This document shows, one piece after another, positions 1 through 7,954 of a stretch of DNA of 64,000 bases. Every line of letters begins with the position of its first letter. Position 1 is the first letter of the stretch. The notes under the pieces are model-generated. The model did no database searches. It was not told where the DNA came from and worked only from the letters and a program-made list of their open reading frames with translations. The position numbers were made by a program, and so were the translations under genes. Origin of the DNA: Fidelibacterota bacterium UBA2986 (GTDB lineage: Bacteria > Fidelibacterota > Marinisomatia > Marinisomatales > AB-629-J13); assembly GCA_002346675.1 (NCBI GenBank), contig DEAI01000008.1, positions 130,573 through 194,572 of the forward strand, read 5' to 3'.

Positions 1-1
1 C

Positions 2-82
2 GATTCTCCTACGGGCTACAATTTAAGTCTCAATTTCACGTTGAGGTATTTAGAAATCTTAAATATTATTTATTTTCTTTAA
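2..82 (+). CDS. C-terminal fragment of a gene running in from upstream
   Basis: The frame starting at base 2 is open for 26 codons and ends at TAA 80-82. Its translation, DSPTGYNLSLNFTLRYLEIL followed by a short hydrophobic end, alternates polar and apolar residues like the last strands of an outer-membrane beta-barrel. Only the tail is in the window, so the family cannot be named. The open frame is short enough to be chance. Confidence 0.3.
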   Translation, partial: DSPTGYNLSLNFTLRYLEILNIIYFL

Positions 83-134
83 GGTCTTTCTCTCATCTTT
101 GTTCAGAAGTAATATTTATTCTTAAATTCGATTT

Positions 135-572
135 ATGAGTTTGCCTTTTCATCCCGCCATCGTACACTTCCCTATAGCTTTGTTCGTTACAGCATTTTTC
201 TTGCAAGCTCTGCATTTATGGAGACCTTACTGGATTTGCAGAACAACTTCAATGTGGTTACTAGGGTTGGGAGTGATAAGTTCATTCGGAGCTATGATTT
301 CAGGTCAGAGAGAGGCAATCAAAAGTGGAAGAGAATGCCATGAGCTGATCGTTCTTGAGACCCTCCAAAATCACGAGCTGATAGCGTCAATTACCACATG
401 GAGTTCTCTTTTAATTTTCATCCTGTGGTTATATCTTTTTTTTAAGTACATGGAAGACACAAGAATTGATAAGCTCGCTTTGGCCTTTTTGGGATTACTG
501 AGTCTCTCTGTTACAATAACCGGCTATCTTGGAAGCACATTGGTTTTTCAACATAGATTTGGAATTCAGTAA
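135..572 (+). CDS. DUF2231 family four-helix membrane protein
   Basis: A 145-residue inner-membrane protein. The N-terminal motif HPAIVHFPIAL (residues 6-16) is the hallmark of the DUF2231 family, and four hydrophobic segments follow (about residues 8-27, 38-58, 85-104 and 115-136). Family members are small membrane proteins of uncertain function, some near redox or haem proteins. The ATG of the next gene, an exported peroxiredoxin, overlaps this stop (TAATG), so the two are probably translationally coupled. A shared redox or stress role is inference from this arrangement only. Confidence 0.75.
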   Translation: MSLPFHPAIVHFPIALFVTAFFLQALHLWRPYWICRTTSMWLLGLGVISSFGAMISGQREAIKSGRECHELIVLETLQNHELIASITTWSSLLIFILWLYLFFKYMEDTRIDKLALAFLGLLSLSVTITGYLGSTLVFQHRFGIQ

Positions 573-1093
573 TGAAGCTTTACTATATTTTATATTTCAC
601 TTTAGTGTGTTCGAATATGTTATCTGCGAAATCAAAATTATCCGTTGGAATATCAGCTCCTGAATTTGAGCTCTTCGATCAAGACAGTACCATTCACAAA
701 CTCACTGACTATCGTGGGACAACAGTTATTCTTTACTTTTTCCCTATGGCAGATACACCCGGATGAACAAAGCAGGCTTGCGGGGTCCGCGACCAATATA
801 ATTTTTACAAAAATGCAGAGATCAATGTAATTGGTGTCAGTTTTGACTCCCCAAATAAGCTAAAGGACTTCCGAGATAAATATAATATCCCTTTCACTTT
901 CCTTTCTGATATAAATAAATCAGTTGCTAAGATGTATGGAGCAAAAGGATGGTTTTTTGCTAAAAGAATCACATTTATTATCAATAAAAAGGGGAATATC
1001 CAAGATATCATAGAAAACGTGAATGTTCATACTCATGGAAAAGATATTTTAAATATATTAGGTATTGATAGTAATCCTAAACCCTCTTATTAA
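572..1093 (+). CDS. Exported BCP-type peroxiredoxin with selenocysteine encoded by in-frame UGA
   Basis: Reading through UGA 764-766 gives a 173-residue peroxiredoxin of the BCP/PrxQ type. It has a hydrophobic N-terminal signal (MKLYYILYFTLVCSNMLSA), then the thioredoxin-fold start SAPEFELFDQDS, then the active-site line FFPMADTPG-U-TKQACGVRD. E. coli Bcp reads TPGCTVQACGLRD here, so the UGA (residue 65) replaces exactly the peroxidatic Cys, and the resolving Cys70 is kept. Everything after the UGA is conserved and open to TAA 1091-1093, including INVIGVSFDSPNKLKDF and FLSDINKSVAKMYG. A GC hairpin follows the UGA. Expected role: reduction of peroxides outside the cytoplasm. Selenocysteine peroxiredoxins are known in bacteria. 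A null mutation or sequencing error is the alternative but fits poorly. Confidence 0.85.
776..794 (+). promoter_or_regulatory. Candidate bacterial SECIS hairpin of the peroxiredoxin
   Basis: Bases 778-783 (TTGCGG) pair with 787-792 (CCGCGA) around the loop GGT (784-786). This is six base pairs including one G-U wobble, with a further possible G-C pair at 776/794 beyond a C-C mismatch. Seventeen bases separate the UGA (764-766) from the first loop G. Known bacterial SECIS elements place a short G-initial loop about 16-37 nt after the UGA, and the E. coli fdhF element has a GGUC apical loop. The fit was judged by eye, without energy calculation. Confidence 0.7.
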
Positions 1094-1125
1094 GTGATTT
1101 CAATTTAATCGATTTAAACAGCAAA

Positions 1126-1482
1126 CTAATTAAACCAAACTCCTAAGCCCAGCTTCCGTAGCTTCCTTCCAATCATTTCTTCAATCTCTTCAGCATCTTT
1201 TCTAGTGGGGATTGGGTTATACTTCTTATAAAGATCGGGCCTGAGTTTTAAACCATATTCCTTAGCATATCTATTTGCCTTATATCCCTCCTTGTGCTGT
1301 TCAAAACGTAGTACCGGATTTCTGACTGACTGCCCCACATAAAAACAAGCTGTCCCATTTATATATTTGGGATTTTTTACACGAAACTTTTTATCATACC
1401 TAACCGCCTTATCTAATTCAATTACATAAACATAATAATTACTCATTTTGGTGACGTCATTATATATTTTATTCTGATTCAT
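1126..1482 (-). CDS. Small GIY-YIG-like nuclease-superfamily protein
   Basis: 118 residues. The core YYVYVIELD (about residues 16-24), then FYVGQS (47-52), an Arg in the following helix (LRFEQHKEG) and a C-terminal acidic helix (RKDAEEIEEMIGRKLRKLG) follow the order of the GIY-YIG fold: GIY-like strand, YIG-like strand, catalytic Arg, Glu. Stand-alone proteins of this size are common and mostly uncharacterised, so nuclease activity is not proven. Its ATG overlaps the TGA of the upstream Smr gene (ATGA), which indicates coupled translation. A second start at Met13 (MSNYYVYV) is also plausible. No signal peptide, so cytoplasmic. Confidence 0.55.
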   Translation of the reverse strand: MNQNKIYNDVTKMSNYYVYVIELDKAVRYDKKFRVKNPKYINGTACFYVGQSVRNPVLRFEQHKEGYKANRYAKEYGLKLRPDLYKKYNPIPTRKDAEEIEEMIGRKLRKLGLGVWFN

Positions 1483-1910
1483 AAAATAAATAGAGTAATT
1501 CCTTCATTTTTTTTATTTAAATCGGAGTCCTTTTTCAATTCCGGCAGAGACCTAAGAATGTTTTGAGTTTTTATATTTTTGGTGGAAAAATCCTCACCAT
1601 AAATTGAATATCCATGACGCATCATCCTCAAATAGTTTCGGATTGCAATTCTAATGTCTCCTCCCTTCCCTTTTGATCCGTATCCATGAATAAATTTTAT
1701 AATTTTTACCCCATTCTTTTTTGCAGATGTGATGTTACTGCTAGCTATTGATACTGCTTCTTTTACCGTTGGAAGATTATGTTTAACTGAAACTGAGATA
1801 AATTTCTTTTTTGGCTTTGAATAATATTCTATTGAATTCAGTGTATCACAATATGGACAGGAGATTGTATCAATCTCATTCCCACATAATTTGCATATAA
1901 AACTATTCAT
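1479..1910 (-). CDS. Zinc-ribbon plus Smr-domain protein
   Basis: 143 residues. The N-terminus carries two CxxC knuckles (CKLCGNEIDTISCPYC), a typical zinc ribbon. The C-terminal half has the Smr core: a strand KIIKFIHGYGSKGKGGDIR containing the HGxGxxG signature, followed by a basic helix (IAIRNYLRMM). Smr domains, as in the MutS2 C-terminus and stand-alone SmrA/B proteins, bind or nick branched DNA or cleave mRNA at stalled ribosomes. The zinc ribbon could add nucleic-acid binding. It is first in a two-gene unit with the GIY-YIG-like gene. Activity is inferred from the family. Confidence 0.65.
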   Translation of the reverse strand: MNSFICKLCGNEIDTISCPYCDTLNSIEYYSKPKKKFISVSVKHNLPTVKEAVSIASSNITSAKKNGVKIIKFIHGYGSKGKGGDIRIAIRNYLRMMRHGYSIYGEDFSTKNIKTQNILRSLPELKKDSDLNKKNEGITLFIL

Positions 1911-2098
1911 TATAGTTTAAATATTACCAAGTAAAAATACAAACTGCTTCTAGATAAATTAATATATATCTCTTAACATTTTCTCACATTATCCGATATT
2001 AAGTATTAGGAGCTGAATATCATCAGCTGCTTGATATAAAATGAGATGATTTTCATTTTGTATCACCTTACACATATATAAACAAATATTGATTGAAC

Positions 2099-2293
2099 AT
2101 GAGCAATGGAATTTTAGGAATAAAGGAAGTAGCAGATTATCTAAACATTAAGGAGCAAACTGTATACCGTTTGGTTCAGAAGAAAAAAATTCCAGCTCTG
2201 AAAATTGGTGGTCAGTGGAAGGTGAAAGAGACCCACCTGGATATGATGTTTGATAAGCTCCTCCAAGAAAAATTAAACGAAATTCAATCTTAA
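2099..2293 (+). CDS. Small excisionase-type helix-turn-helix protein
   Basis: 64 residues from the ATG at 2099. A TTG two codons upstream is possible but weaker. The sequence GIKEVADYLNIKEQTVYRLVQKKKIPALKIGGQWK is the helix-turn-helix plus wing of the MerR/excisionase-like DNA-binding family (HTH_17), and little else is present. Such proteins bind DNA as small regulators or recombination-direction factors. No integrase or phage gene is nearby, so a regulatory role is more likely. Target unknown. Confidence 0.75.
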   Translation: MSNGILGIKEVADYLNIKEQTVYRLVQKKKIPALKIGGQWKVKETHLDMMFDKLLQEKLNEIQS

Positions 2294-2496
2294 AATTTCT
2301 CCCTCACACTAGCACTATCTGCTCGAACGGTTTTTTCCGTTCCAATACTAAATATCAATATTGATTTTTTCACCCTTAAAGTGTATTATTTGATACAGCA
2401 TTTATAGGGTTCAAGATTTCTTTGCAAACATATCTTTAAAAATATTTTAAGATATACTTTAGAAGTTATAATAGCAGAAAAATTAAAAGTGATTAA

Positions 2497-3642
2497 ATGA
2501 AAAAAATATTGATACCCTTTCTACTTTCCAGTTCCATATCTTTTACACAGGATACGTTTTCCATTATCGCTATAGATTCGGAAACTCAGGAAGTAGGAAG
2601 CGCCGGAGCATCGTGCATTAACGGCTCAATCATAATCAGTGATATCCATCCGGGAGTGGGTGCAGTTCACACCCAGTCTTATTGGAATAGCACCAATCAA
2701 AACAATGCTTCCGATCTAATGGATCAGGGTTATTCTCCTGAAGAAATAATTGAATATCTTGTGGAAAATGATGCTCAGGGTAATCCCTCAATACGTCAGT
2801 ATGGCGTGGTTGATCTGGTGAATGGAGGAAGGAGCTCTGCCTTTACAGGTCAAAATTGTTATGACTATAAAAATCATATTCTAGGTGAAACCTATGCCAT
2901 TCAGGGAAATATTTTATTGGGACAGGAAGTCTTGGATTCCATGGAAGTGAAGTTTTTAAATACACCAGGCTCATTAGCAACTCGTCTTATGGCTTCTATG
3001 CAGGGTGCAAAAATCCCCGGAGCTGACACCCGCTGTTTAAATTACGGACTATCCTCTCTCTCTGCATTTATACGTGTGGCCAAACCATCCAACTCAGAGG
3101 ACAGTTTATATTTGCACCTAAATGTAAACAACACTCAACCGGGTATTGATCCTATTGATACTCTCCAGGAACTGTTTGATGAGTGGTATGCCCAACATCC
3201 CGATCTTATTACGGTTCAGTGGGACTTTTATTCTGGATGGAATTTAGTTGGTCTGTCCGTTTATACTGATGCTCCAGAGTACAGTATTCTATTTCCTGAA
3301 GCAATTTCAGGAACTCTTTTTTCCTTTAGCTCAGGATATATCCCAGAAAATGAGTTGATTCCCGGAATGGGCTATTGGCTTAGATTTCCTGAAGATGGTT
3401 CAAACTCAGTTACTGGAAACCCCATTTATGAGCTGAATCTTTTTCTCAATGAAGGGTGGAACTTGATTTCAGGAGTTTCATCTACTGTCGAAGTTGAATC
3501 TATTTATGATCCTGATGAGATTATCATTAGTGGTACATTCTTTGCATTTGAAGAAGGATACAATACGGTGAACCAATTAACTCCCGGTGCTGGATACTGG
3601 ATGAGGGCCAGCACTCAGGGAGAAATTTTTATAATCCAATAG
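2497..3642 (+). CDS. Exported DUF1028 protein with C-terminal double GWN/GYW repeat
   Basis: 381 residues. A signal peptide (residues 1-18) is followed by a DUF1028 domain beginning TFSIIAIDSETQEVGSAGASC (about 20-235). DUF1028 proteins resemble Ntn-hydrolases, and their substrate is unknown. From about residue 246 come two copies of a roughly 70-residue module: SGWNLVG...GTLFSF...GYWLRF, then EGWNLISG...GTFFAF...GYWMRA, ending six residues before the stop. The same double module ends several other exported proteins in the window. There is no FPNPFNP-type tail. The module may act in display or cell-surface retention, which is inference. Confidence 0.75.
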   Translation: MKKILIPFLLSSSISFTQDTFSIIAIDSETQEVGSAGASCINGSIIISDIHPGVGAVHTQSYWNSTNQNNASDLMDQGYSPEEIIEYLVENDAQGNPSIRQYGVVDLVNGGRSSAFTGQNCYDYKNHILGETYAIQGNILLGQEVLDSMEVKFLNTPGSLATRLMASMQGAKIPGADTRCLNYGLSSLSAFIRVAKPSNSEDSLYLHLNVNNTQPGIDPIDTLQELFDEWYAQHPDLITVQWDFYSGWNLVGLSVYTDAPEYSILFPEAISGTLFSFSSGYIPENELIPGMGYWLRFPEDGSNSVTGNPIYELNLFLNEGWNLISGVSSTVEVESIYDPDEIIISGTFFAFEEGYNTVNQLTPGAGYWMRASTQGEIFIIQ

Positions 3643-3771
3643 TGAATCTAAATAGTCCAAAATGCTTGTCTAATATTTCTTTGAAATAAAATTGGAATGA
3701 AATAATTTGAAGGCTTGTCAAATCGGTACTTACTACTTGTTATTTTCTATAAATTAAAAAAAGGAACCAAA

Positions 3772-4572
3772 ATGAAACTAAAAAATATTTTATTAGTCCT
3801 GCCTATTTTGATTTGGGTTGGATGCGAGGACAAAAAGGATGATGATGCAGCTGGTGCAGCTGGTGCAGCTGGTGCAGCTACTTTTAGTGAAGGTACATAT
3901 ACACTTTCATCTGTAACATTATATGAGGGGGAAGAGTGCTCAGGCTCTGGTATATCAGGAATGTGTTTTACCGATGAGTCAGCTACAACTGAGGCAGACT
4001 GTCCAGCAGGCATGTGTAGTGATAATGTGGATGGTGGTGAAGCTGAGTGTGAAGCGGCTGGCGCAACTTGGATTACAGGTATGTGCTTGGATAATGATGG
4101 TAATGGTATAAATGACTCTGATGCACAAGCATCATCTGAAGGATGTGCAACTGCCGAAGGTAATTGGGTGATTATTGGTTGGAATCCTTTAACAACTATG
4201 TTTAGTGCAATGATGGGTAATAGTGTCACATTTGGTGCTGATGGTGTATTTACAAATCCAGATGGAAATACAGGAACCTATACTATAGTTGACAATGTCT
4301 TAGCAATTACTGAAGCTGAATGTTATGATGAATCAATAGATGATAGTAATGGTGATTTTACTACTGAATCAGATTGTACTGGTGCAGGACTAGAATGGTC
4401 AGTGTTCACAAGTCCCGGCACACTCAATGAAGATGGCACTATAAATGTTGAAATGCCTAGTGAGGCAGAGTGTGATGATCATTCATATGAAACTCAATCA
4501 GAATGTGAAGCAGCTGGTGAAGATTGGGATGAGGCAGAGTGCACAGCTACTGTTTGGACATTATCAAATTAA
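3772..4572 (+). CDS. Cys-rich repeat lipoprotein
   Basis: 266 residues from the ATG at 3772, which has the Shine-Dalgarno-like AAGGAA just upstream. An in-frame start at 3715 would add 19 residues before the signal peptide and is unlikely. MKLKNILLVLPILIWVGC is a lipoprotein signal with a lipobox-like end. After a short acidic linker and an Ala-Ala-Gly run come at least four copies of a short C-x-x-A-x-x-x-W motif (AECEAAGATW, EGCATAEGNW, SDCTGAGLEW, SECEAAGEDW), interspersed with Asp/Asn-rich stretches that could bind calcium. Probably an outer-membrane-anchored protein of unknown function. The gene stands alone and ends in a strong terminator. Confidence 0.7.
   Translation: MKLKNILLVLPILIWVGCEDKKDDDAAGAAGAAGAATFSEGTYTLSSVTLYEGEECSGSGISGMCFTDESATTEADCPAGMCSDNVDGGEAECEAAGATWITGMCLDNDGNGINDSDAQASSEGCATAEGNWVIIGWNPLTTMFSAMMGNSVTFGADGVFTNPDGNTGTYTIVDNVLAITEAECYDESIDDSNGDFTTESDCTGAGLEWSVFTSPGTLNEDGTINVEMPSEAECDDHSYETQSECEAAGEDWDEAECTATVWTLSN
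3847..3879 (+). repeat. 9-bp tandem repeat encoding Ala-Ala-Gly
   Basis: The unit GCAGCTGGT is repeated three times plus six further bases, inside the lipoprotein gene just after the lipobox. Because the period is a multiple of three, copy-number change would alter linker length without a frameshift. Confidence 0.85.
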
Positions 4573-4593
4573 ATCAAAAAATGTAATCACTTT

Positions 4594-4622
4594 AAAAGCC
4601 CCACTCTGCTGGGGCTTTTTTT
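4594..4622 (+). terminator. Rho-independent terminator of the Cys-repeat lipoprotein gene
   Basis: AAAAGCCCC (4594-4602) pairs perfectly with GGGGCTTTT (4611-4619) across an 8-base loop and runs into a T tract. It lies 21 bases after the lipoprotein stop. Confidence 0.9.
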
Positions 4623-4658
4623 ATACAGATATAAAATTATGAGAGTTCTAATAATTTG

Positions 4659-5624
4659 CTAGATAACTTTCCGGAACTCTATACTCTGTTCCATCATCTC
4701 AAATCCCAGTTTTTCATTAATTTTATACATGGGATTGTTTATCTCATTTCCAGTTCTGATTTCCTTTATATCCTTGGATGAAAGTTTTTTAATGGACTCA
4801 ACCTTTAGTGCTGTGGCAATTCCCTGCCTCCTGAATTGTTTTAAAACCCCTGTAGATTCTGTATAACCTCTATTTGGTTCACTCATTTTGTTGACCTTTA
4901 CTCTGGTTGAGCCAATGTACTCATCTTTTTTTACAGCAACCATTTCAACTCCATATGAATTTTCCTCAAACTCTTTTCTTTTTTCTAGCCACCTTTCATA
5001 TGACTTTCGAACATGAAAATCACCATCCGGCATCGGTTCATCCTGAATATAATTCCACACCAGCTCCTCCAATTTTTTGTAATGATTTGAGAAGTTCTGC
5101 ATTTTGTTTTTAGAATCATATAACTGAATTCCATTCTTTCTCAATTTATCTAGCAGAGGTTCAAAAAATGAAAAATCGAAATTTTCCACATTTAATTTGT
5201 ATTCTCTGTGTCTCATAACGATTTCAAAATCTTCTCGTTTCAGAAAATCTATGTAGTTTTTATAATTTTCATGTAAATATGACCAAGGATAGAGGAGGTT
5301 GCATTGAATTTCTTTTACTCTTCTCAACATTTGATCATACAATATTTTATAGTTTTCATAGGACTGAAATTCAGGAATGATAAATATTTCAAAATAACAA
5401 TTTTGATGATTTTTCCCTGTCCCTTGATTCATATGAATAACTCCAACACGTTCTTCTTTATTAAAAAGAAAATATTTTTCAGCTGCACCTGTTTTATCAC
5501 GTAATTTCCAGTTCTTTTTAAGCTCACCAGGATGATCTAAAAAATCATGAAGAACAGAATTATGTATTCTAGCTATTTCTTTAAAATCAAGAGCACTCTC
5601 TGACCATTTTAATGTTTTTGCCAT
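4659..5624 (-). CDS. Tandem GNAT-family acetyltransferase
   Basis: 321 residues. The C-terminal half shows a clear GNAT acetyl-CoA site: STGVLKQFRRQGIATALKVESIKKL (RRQGIA is motif A, about residues 265-270), then TGNEINNPMYKINEKLGFE, the usual end of the fold. The N-terminal half looks like a second, diverged GNAT copy (GVIHMNQG...YFEIFIIPEFQ). Two-domain GNATs act on small molecules or antibiotics, with the N-terminal copy often inactive. Substrate unknown. Transcribed alone on the minus strand. Confidence 0.75.
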   Translation of the reverse strand: MAKTLKWSESALDFKEIARIHNSVLHDFLDHPGELKKNWKLRDKTGAAEKYFLFNKEERVGVIHMNQGTGKNHQNCYFEIFIIPEFQSYENYKILYDQMLRRVKEIQCNLLYPWSYLHENYKNYIDFLKREDFEIVMRHREYKLNVENFDFSFFEPLLDKLRKNGIQLYDSKNKMQNFSNHYKKLEELVWNYIQDEPMPDGDFHVRKSYERWLEKRKEFEENSYGVEMVAVKKDEYIGSTRVKVNKMSEPNRGYTESTGVLKQFRRQGIATALKVESIKKLSSKDIKEIRTGNEINNPMYKINEKLGFEMMEQSIEFRKVI

Positions 5625-5708
5625 TATCTTATCTTCAATATATTAAACAAATAATTTAGGAATAAAATTAAACTACGATATAAAAATTAATTTATTCAAG
5701 GAGCAATA

Positions 5709-6119
5709 ATGAAATCAGTAATCAGAAATGTTTTGGCTATCCTAATCGGAGTTATTTTAGGGATGGTAGTCAATATGGGATTAATTATTATGGGCAGTAA
5801 ATTTATTCCTCCACCTGAGGGCATAAACCCAATGGATGCTGAAAGTCTAAAAAATAATATTCATTTGTTCCGATTAAAACACTATTTATCTCCTTTCCTG
5901 GGCCATGCAGGGGGAACGCTAGCTGGCGCATTTACCGCTTCCAAGATATCTGCCAATTACCATTTGGCCTTTTCAATGGCTATCGGGGTATTTTTTCTAC
6001 TTGGCGGAATTGCTGCTACACAAATGATTCCAGCTCCTCTTTGGTATAATACTGTGGATTTAGTCTTTTGTTATATACCTATGGGCTGGCTAGGATGGAA
6101 GTTGAGCGGACGTAAATAA
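5709..6119 (+). CDS. Conserved small membrane protein, function unknown
   Basis: 136 residues with four hydrophobic segments (about residues 5-30, 60-80, 85-105 and 112-130) and short charged loops, so an inner-membrane protein. AAGGAGCAATA immediately before the ATG is a good ribosome-binding site. The Gly-rich segment GHAGGTLAGAFTA in helix 2 suggests tight helix packing. I do not recognise a named family. It converges with the GMC oxidoreductase gene. Confidence 0.6.
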   Translation: MKSVIRNVLAILIGVILGMVVNMGLIIMGSKFIPPPEGINPMDAESLKNNIHLFRLKHYLSPFLGHAGGTLAGAFTASKISANYHLAFSMAIGVFFLLGGIAATQMIPAPLWYNTVDLVFCYIPMGWLGWKLSGRK

Positions 6120-6136
6120 AATAACCCAGCAAAAAA

Positions 6137-7720
6137 TTATATTACTTTATTGGGTACTTTACTCATAGCTCTCTCTGTTAGGGCGGTAATGGTAAGGGAT
6201 GGATTTACTCCCGGATTTGCAGATATCATCGAGCCGTCACATACATAGAGATTTTTATATCCAAAGACACGATTGGTTTTGTCTATCACTCCTTCTGATT
6301 TATCCTTGCCCATCACAGCGCCTCCTAAAATATGAGCGGTTGTGGACATCCCAAACAGGGCCTCATTATTTGGCATCATGGACTCACCGTTTAGTTTTTC
6401 AGCTAATTTCTCTGCATACTTATTTGCCTCAGGGATGAAAGGTGAGGGTGCCTTACCTTTTTCCAGTCCTGTTTTCATCCGTCTGCCAAAACCACTTTTT
6501 GAAAATTTCAGTGTACTGTCTATGGTCTGCATAAACAATAGAATTTGAGTTCGCTTTGCCCAATCCCAAACAAAGAATATTTTTAAATTTTTAATGGGAT
6601 GTGATAAGACTTTCCCAGCCATTTTACAGATTCTGGAAAAAATAGATTTTCCAAAAACTCTTGGCAGAATAAATAATCGCCAAAAACCTGAACCTTTTGA
6701 ATAGCGTACCGGTTCAATATGGGTGTGCTCACCAGTATGAAAAATTGAACCGATGGAAACTCCTTTTGAAAAATCTGTGCTTTTATCAAATGAAGTTATG
6801 GGAATCAGTGCTTCGGAATTGGTTCGCACCATACAACCTACTTTTTCTGAAATATTAGGTAGAGATGATTCTTTAAGTGATAAAAGAAGTTGGACTGTTC
6901 CCAAAACGCCTCCTGAAAATATCACTCCCTTACATGTGACCTTTCCCTTCTTCTTAAAGAGTAATGATGTTGATTTTTTCCAAAACACTTCGTACCCCTC
7001 TGACCCGTCTAAATTACCTGTTGGTTTTACATCAACTACTTCTGATTCTGCTTGAATTTTTACACCGTTTTTCTGAGCCAAATAAAGATAATTTTTATCT
7101 AATGTATTTTTGGCATTGTGACGACACCCCACCATACATCCTCCGCAAAAAATACATCCGGTTCTATCAGGACCTTCTCCGTCAAAATATGGGTCAGAGA
7201 CCGTCTCCCCCGGTTTCCCAAAGTATACAGAAACATTTGCAGGATGAAAATCTTCTTCTTTGTTCATCTCTATAGCCATATCTTTTAGAACAAGATCTCC
7301 AACCTCCATTCTTGGGTTTAGATCAGCTCCGAGCATTTTCAATGCCAACGGATAAAAATAATTTAATTCCTTTTCCCAGTTCGCTAAATGTGACCAGCTT
7401 TTAGATTTAAAAAAAGAATTTTTAGGTACCGGAAGTGTATTTGCATAAACCAGAGAACCACCCCCAACTCCAACTCCTGATACAATTCCAATATGGCGGT
7501 AATAGGTTAGCTTTAATATCCCCCAAAATCTCAATATTGGAAGCCACATCCACCGCTTCAAATTCCAGTTCGTTTTTGCAAAATCAGTTGAGCTCCACCA
7601 CTTACCCTTTTCTATTACTAAAACCTTATAACCTTTTTCAGATAAACGTAAGGCGGACACCGAACCACCAAATCCGGAACCTATAATAACATAATCGTAG
7701 TCGTGTTTGTGTAAACTCAT
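6137..7720 (-). CDS. GMC-type FAD oxidoreductase (cholesterol-oxidase-like)
   Basis: 527 residues. The N-terminus has a Rossmann FAD site (DYVIIGSGFGGSVSALRLSEKG, about residues 9-30) with a following VIEKG. A second flavin segment SGVGVGGGSLVYAN lies near residue 85. The Cys-rich segment GCIFCGGCMVGC (about 190-201) is typical of the cholesterol-oxidase-like branch of GMC oxidoreductases. The C-terminal LYVCDGSMISANPGVNPSLT is the conserved FAD/active-site His-Asn end of the family. Likely oxidises an alcohol, sterol or related lipid. Substrate not deducible. Monocistronic. Confidence 0.85.
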   Translation of the reverse strand: MSLHKHDYDYVIIGSGFGGSVSALRLSEKGYKVLVIEKGKWWSSTDFAKTNWNLKRWMWLPILRFWGILKLTYYRHIGIVSGVGVGGGSLVYANTLPVPKNSFFKSKSWSHLANWEKELNYFYPLALKMLGADLNPRMEVGDLVLKDMAIEMNKEEDFHPANVSVYFGKPGETVSDPYFDGEGPDRTGCIFCGGCMVGCRHNAKNTLDKNYLYLAQKNGVKIQAESEVVDVKPTGNLDGSEGYEVFWKKSTSLLFKKKGKVTCKGVIFSGGVLGTVQLLLSLKESSLPNISEKVGCMVRTNSEALIPITSFDKSTDFSKGVSIGSIFHTGEHTHIEPVRYSKGSGFWRLFILPRVFGKSIFSRICKMAGKVLSHPIKNLKIFFVWDWAKRTQILLFMQTIDSTLKFSKSGFGRRMKTGLEKGKAPSPFIPEANKYAEKLAEKLNGESMMPNNEALFGMSTTAHILGGAVMGKDKSEGVIDKTNRVFGYKNLYVCDGSMISANPGVNPSLTITALTERAMSKVPNKVI

Positions 7721-7954
7721 GATTGCTGAGAAAATATTTATATTTGGTAGAGATAAAATTTACATAGATTATTGATTGATTACACAAAAACTGTATACCA
7801 GTTAAAATTCTTTAAATTCCTTGCGATTCAAATTCATAATTGGTCTGGTATTGTGGTTTTGATTATTATACATATTATATATATCCATAAGGACATATAA
7901 ATAAGAGTTTTTAACTTTGATGCTTCAGAAAAATGTCAGTTTTATTCACCAACA

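Noticed and set aside
572..1093. Peroxiredoxin gene as a nonsense pseudogene or frameshifted fragment
   Set aside because: The only lesion is one UGA at the catalytic Cys. Frame and conserved sequence continue without decay, and a SECIS-like hairpin follows.
2325..2342. Hairpin GAACGG-T6-CCGTTC after the small HTH gene as a terminator
   Set aside because: There is no T tract after the second arm; the T run is in the loop. Possibly an operator or chance.
3747..4229. 160-codon minus-strand frame opposite the Cys-repeat lipoprotein
   Set aside because: It is a compositional shadow of the Ala/Gly/Cys repeats, with no ribosome-binding site or recognisable domain, and the plus strand has signal peptide, lipobox and terminator.
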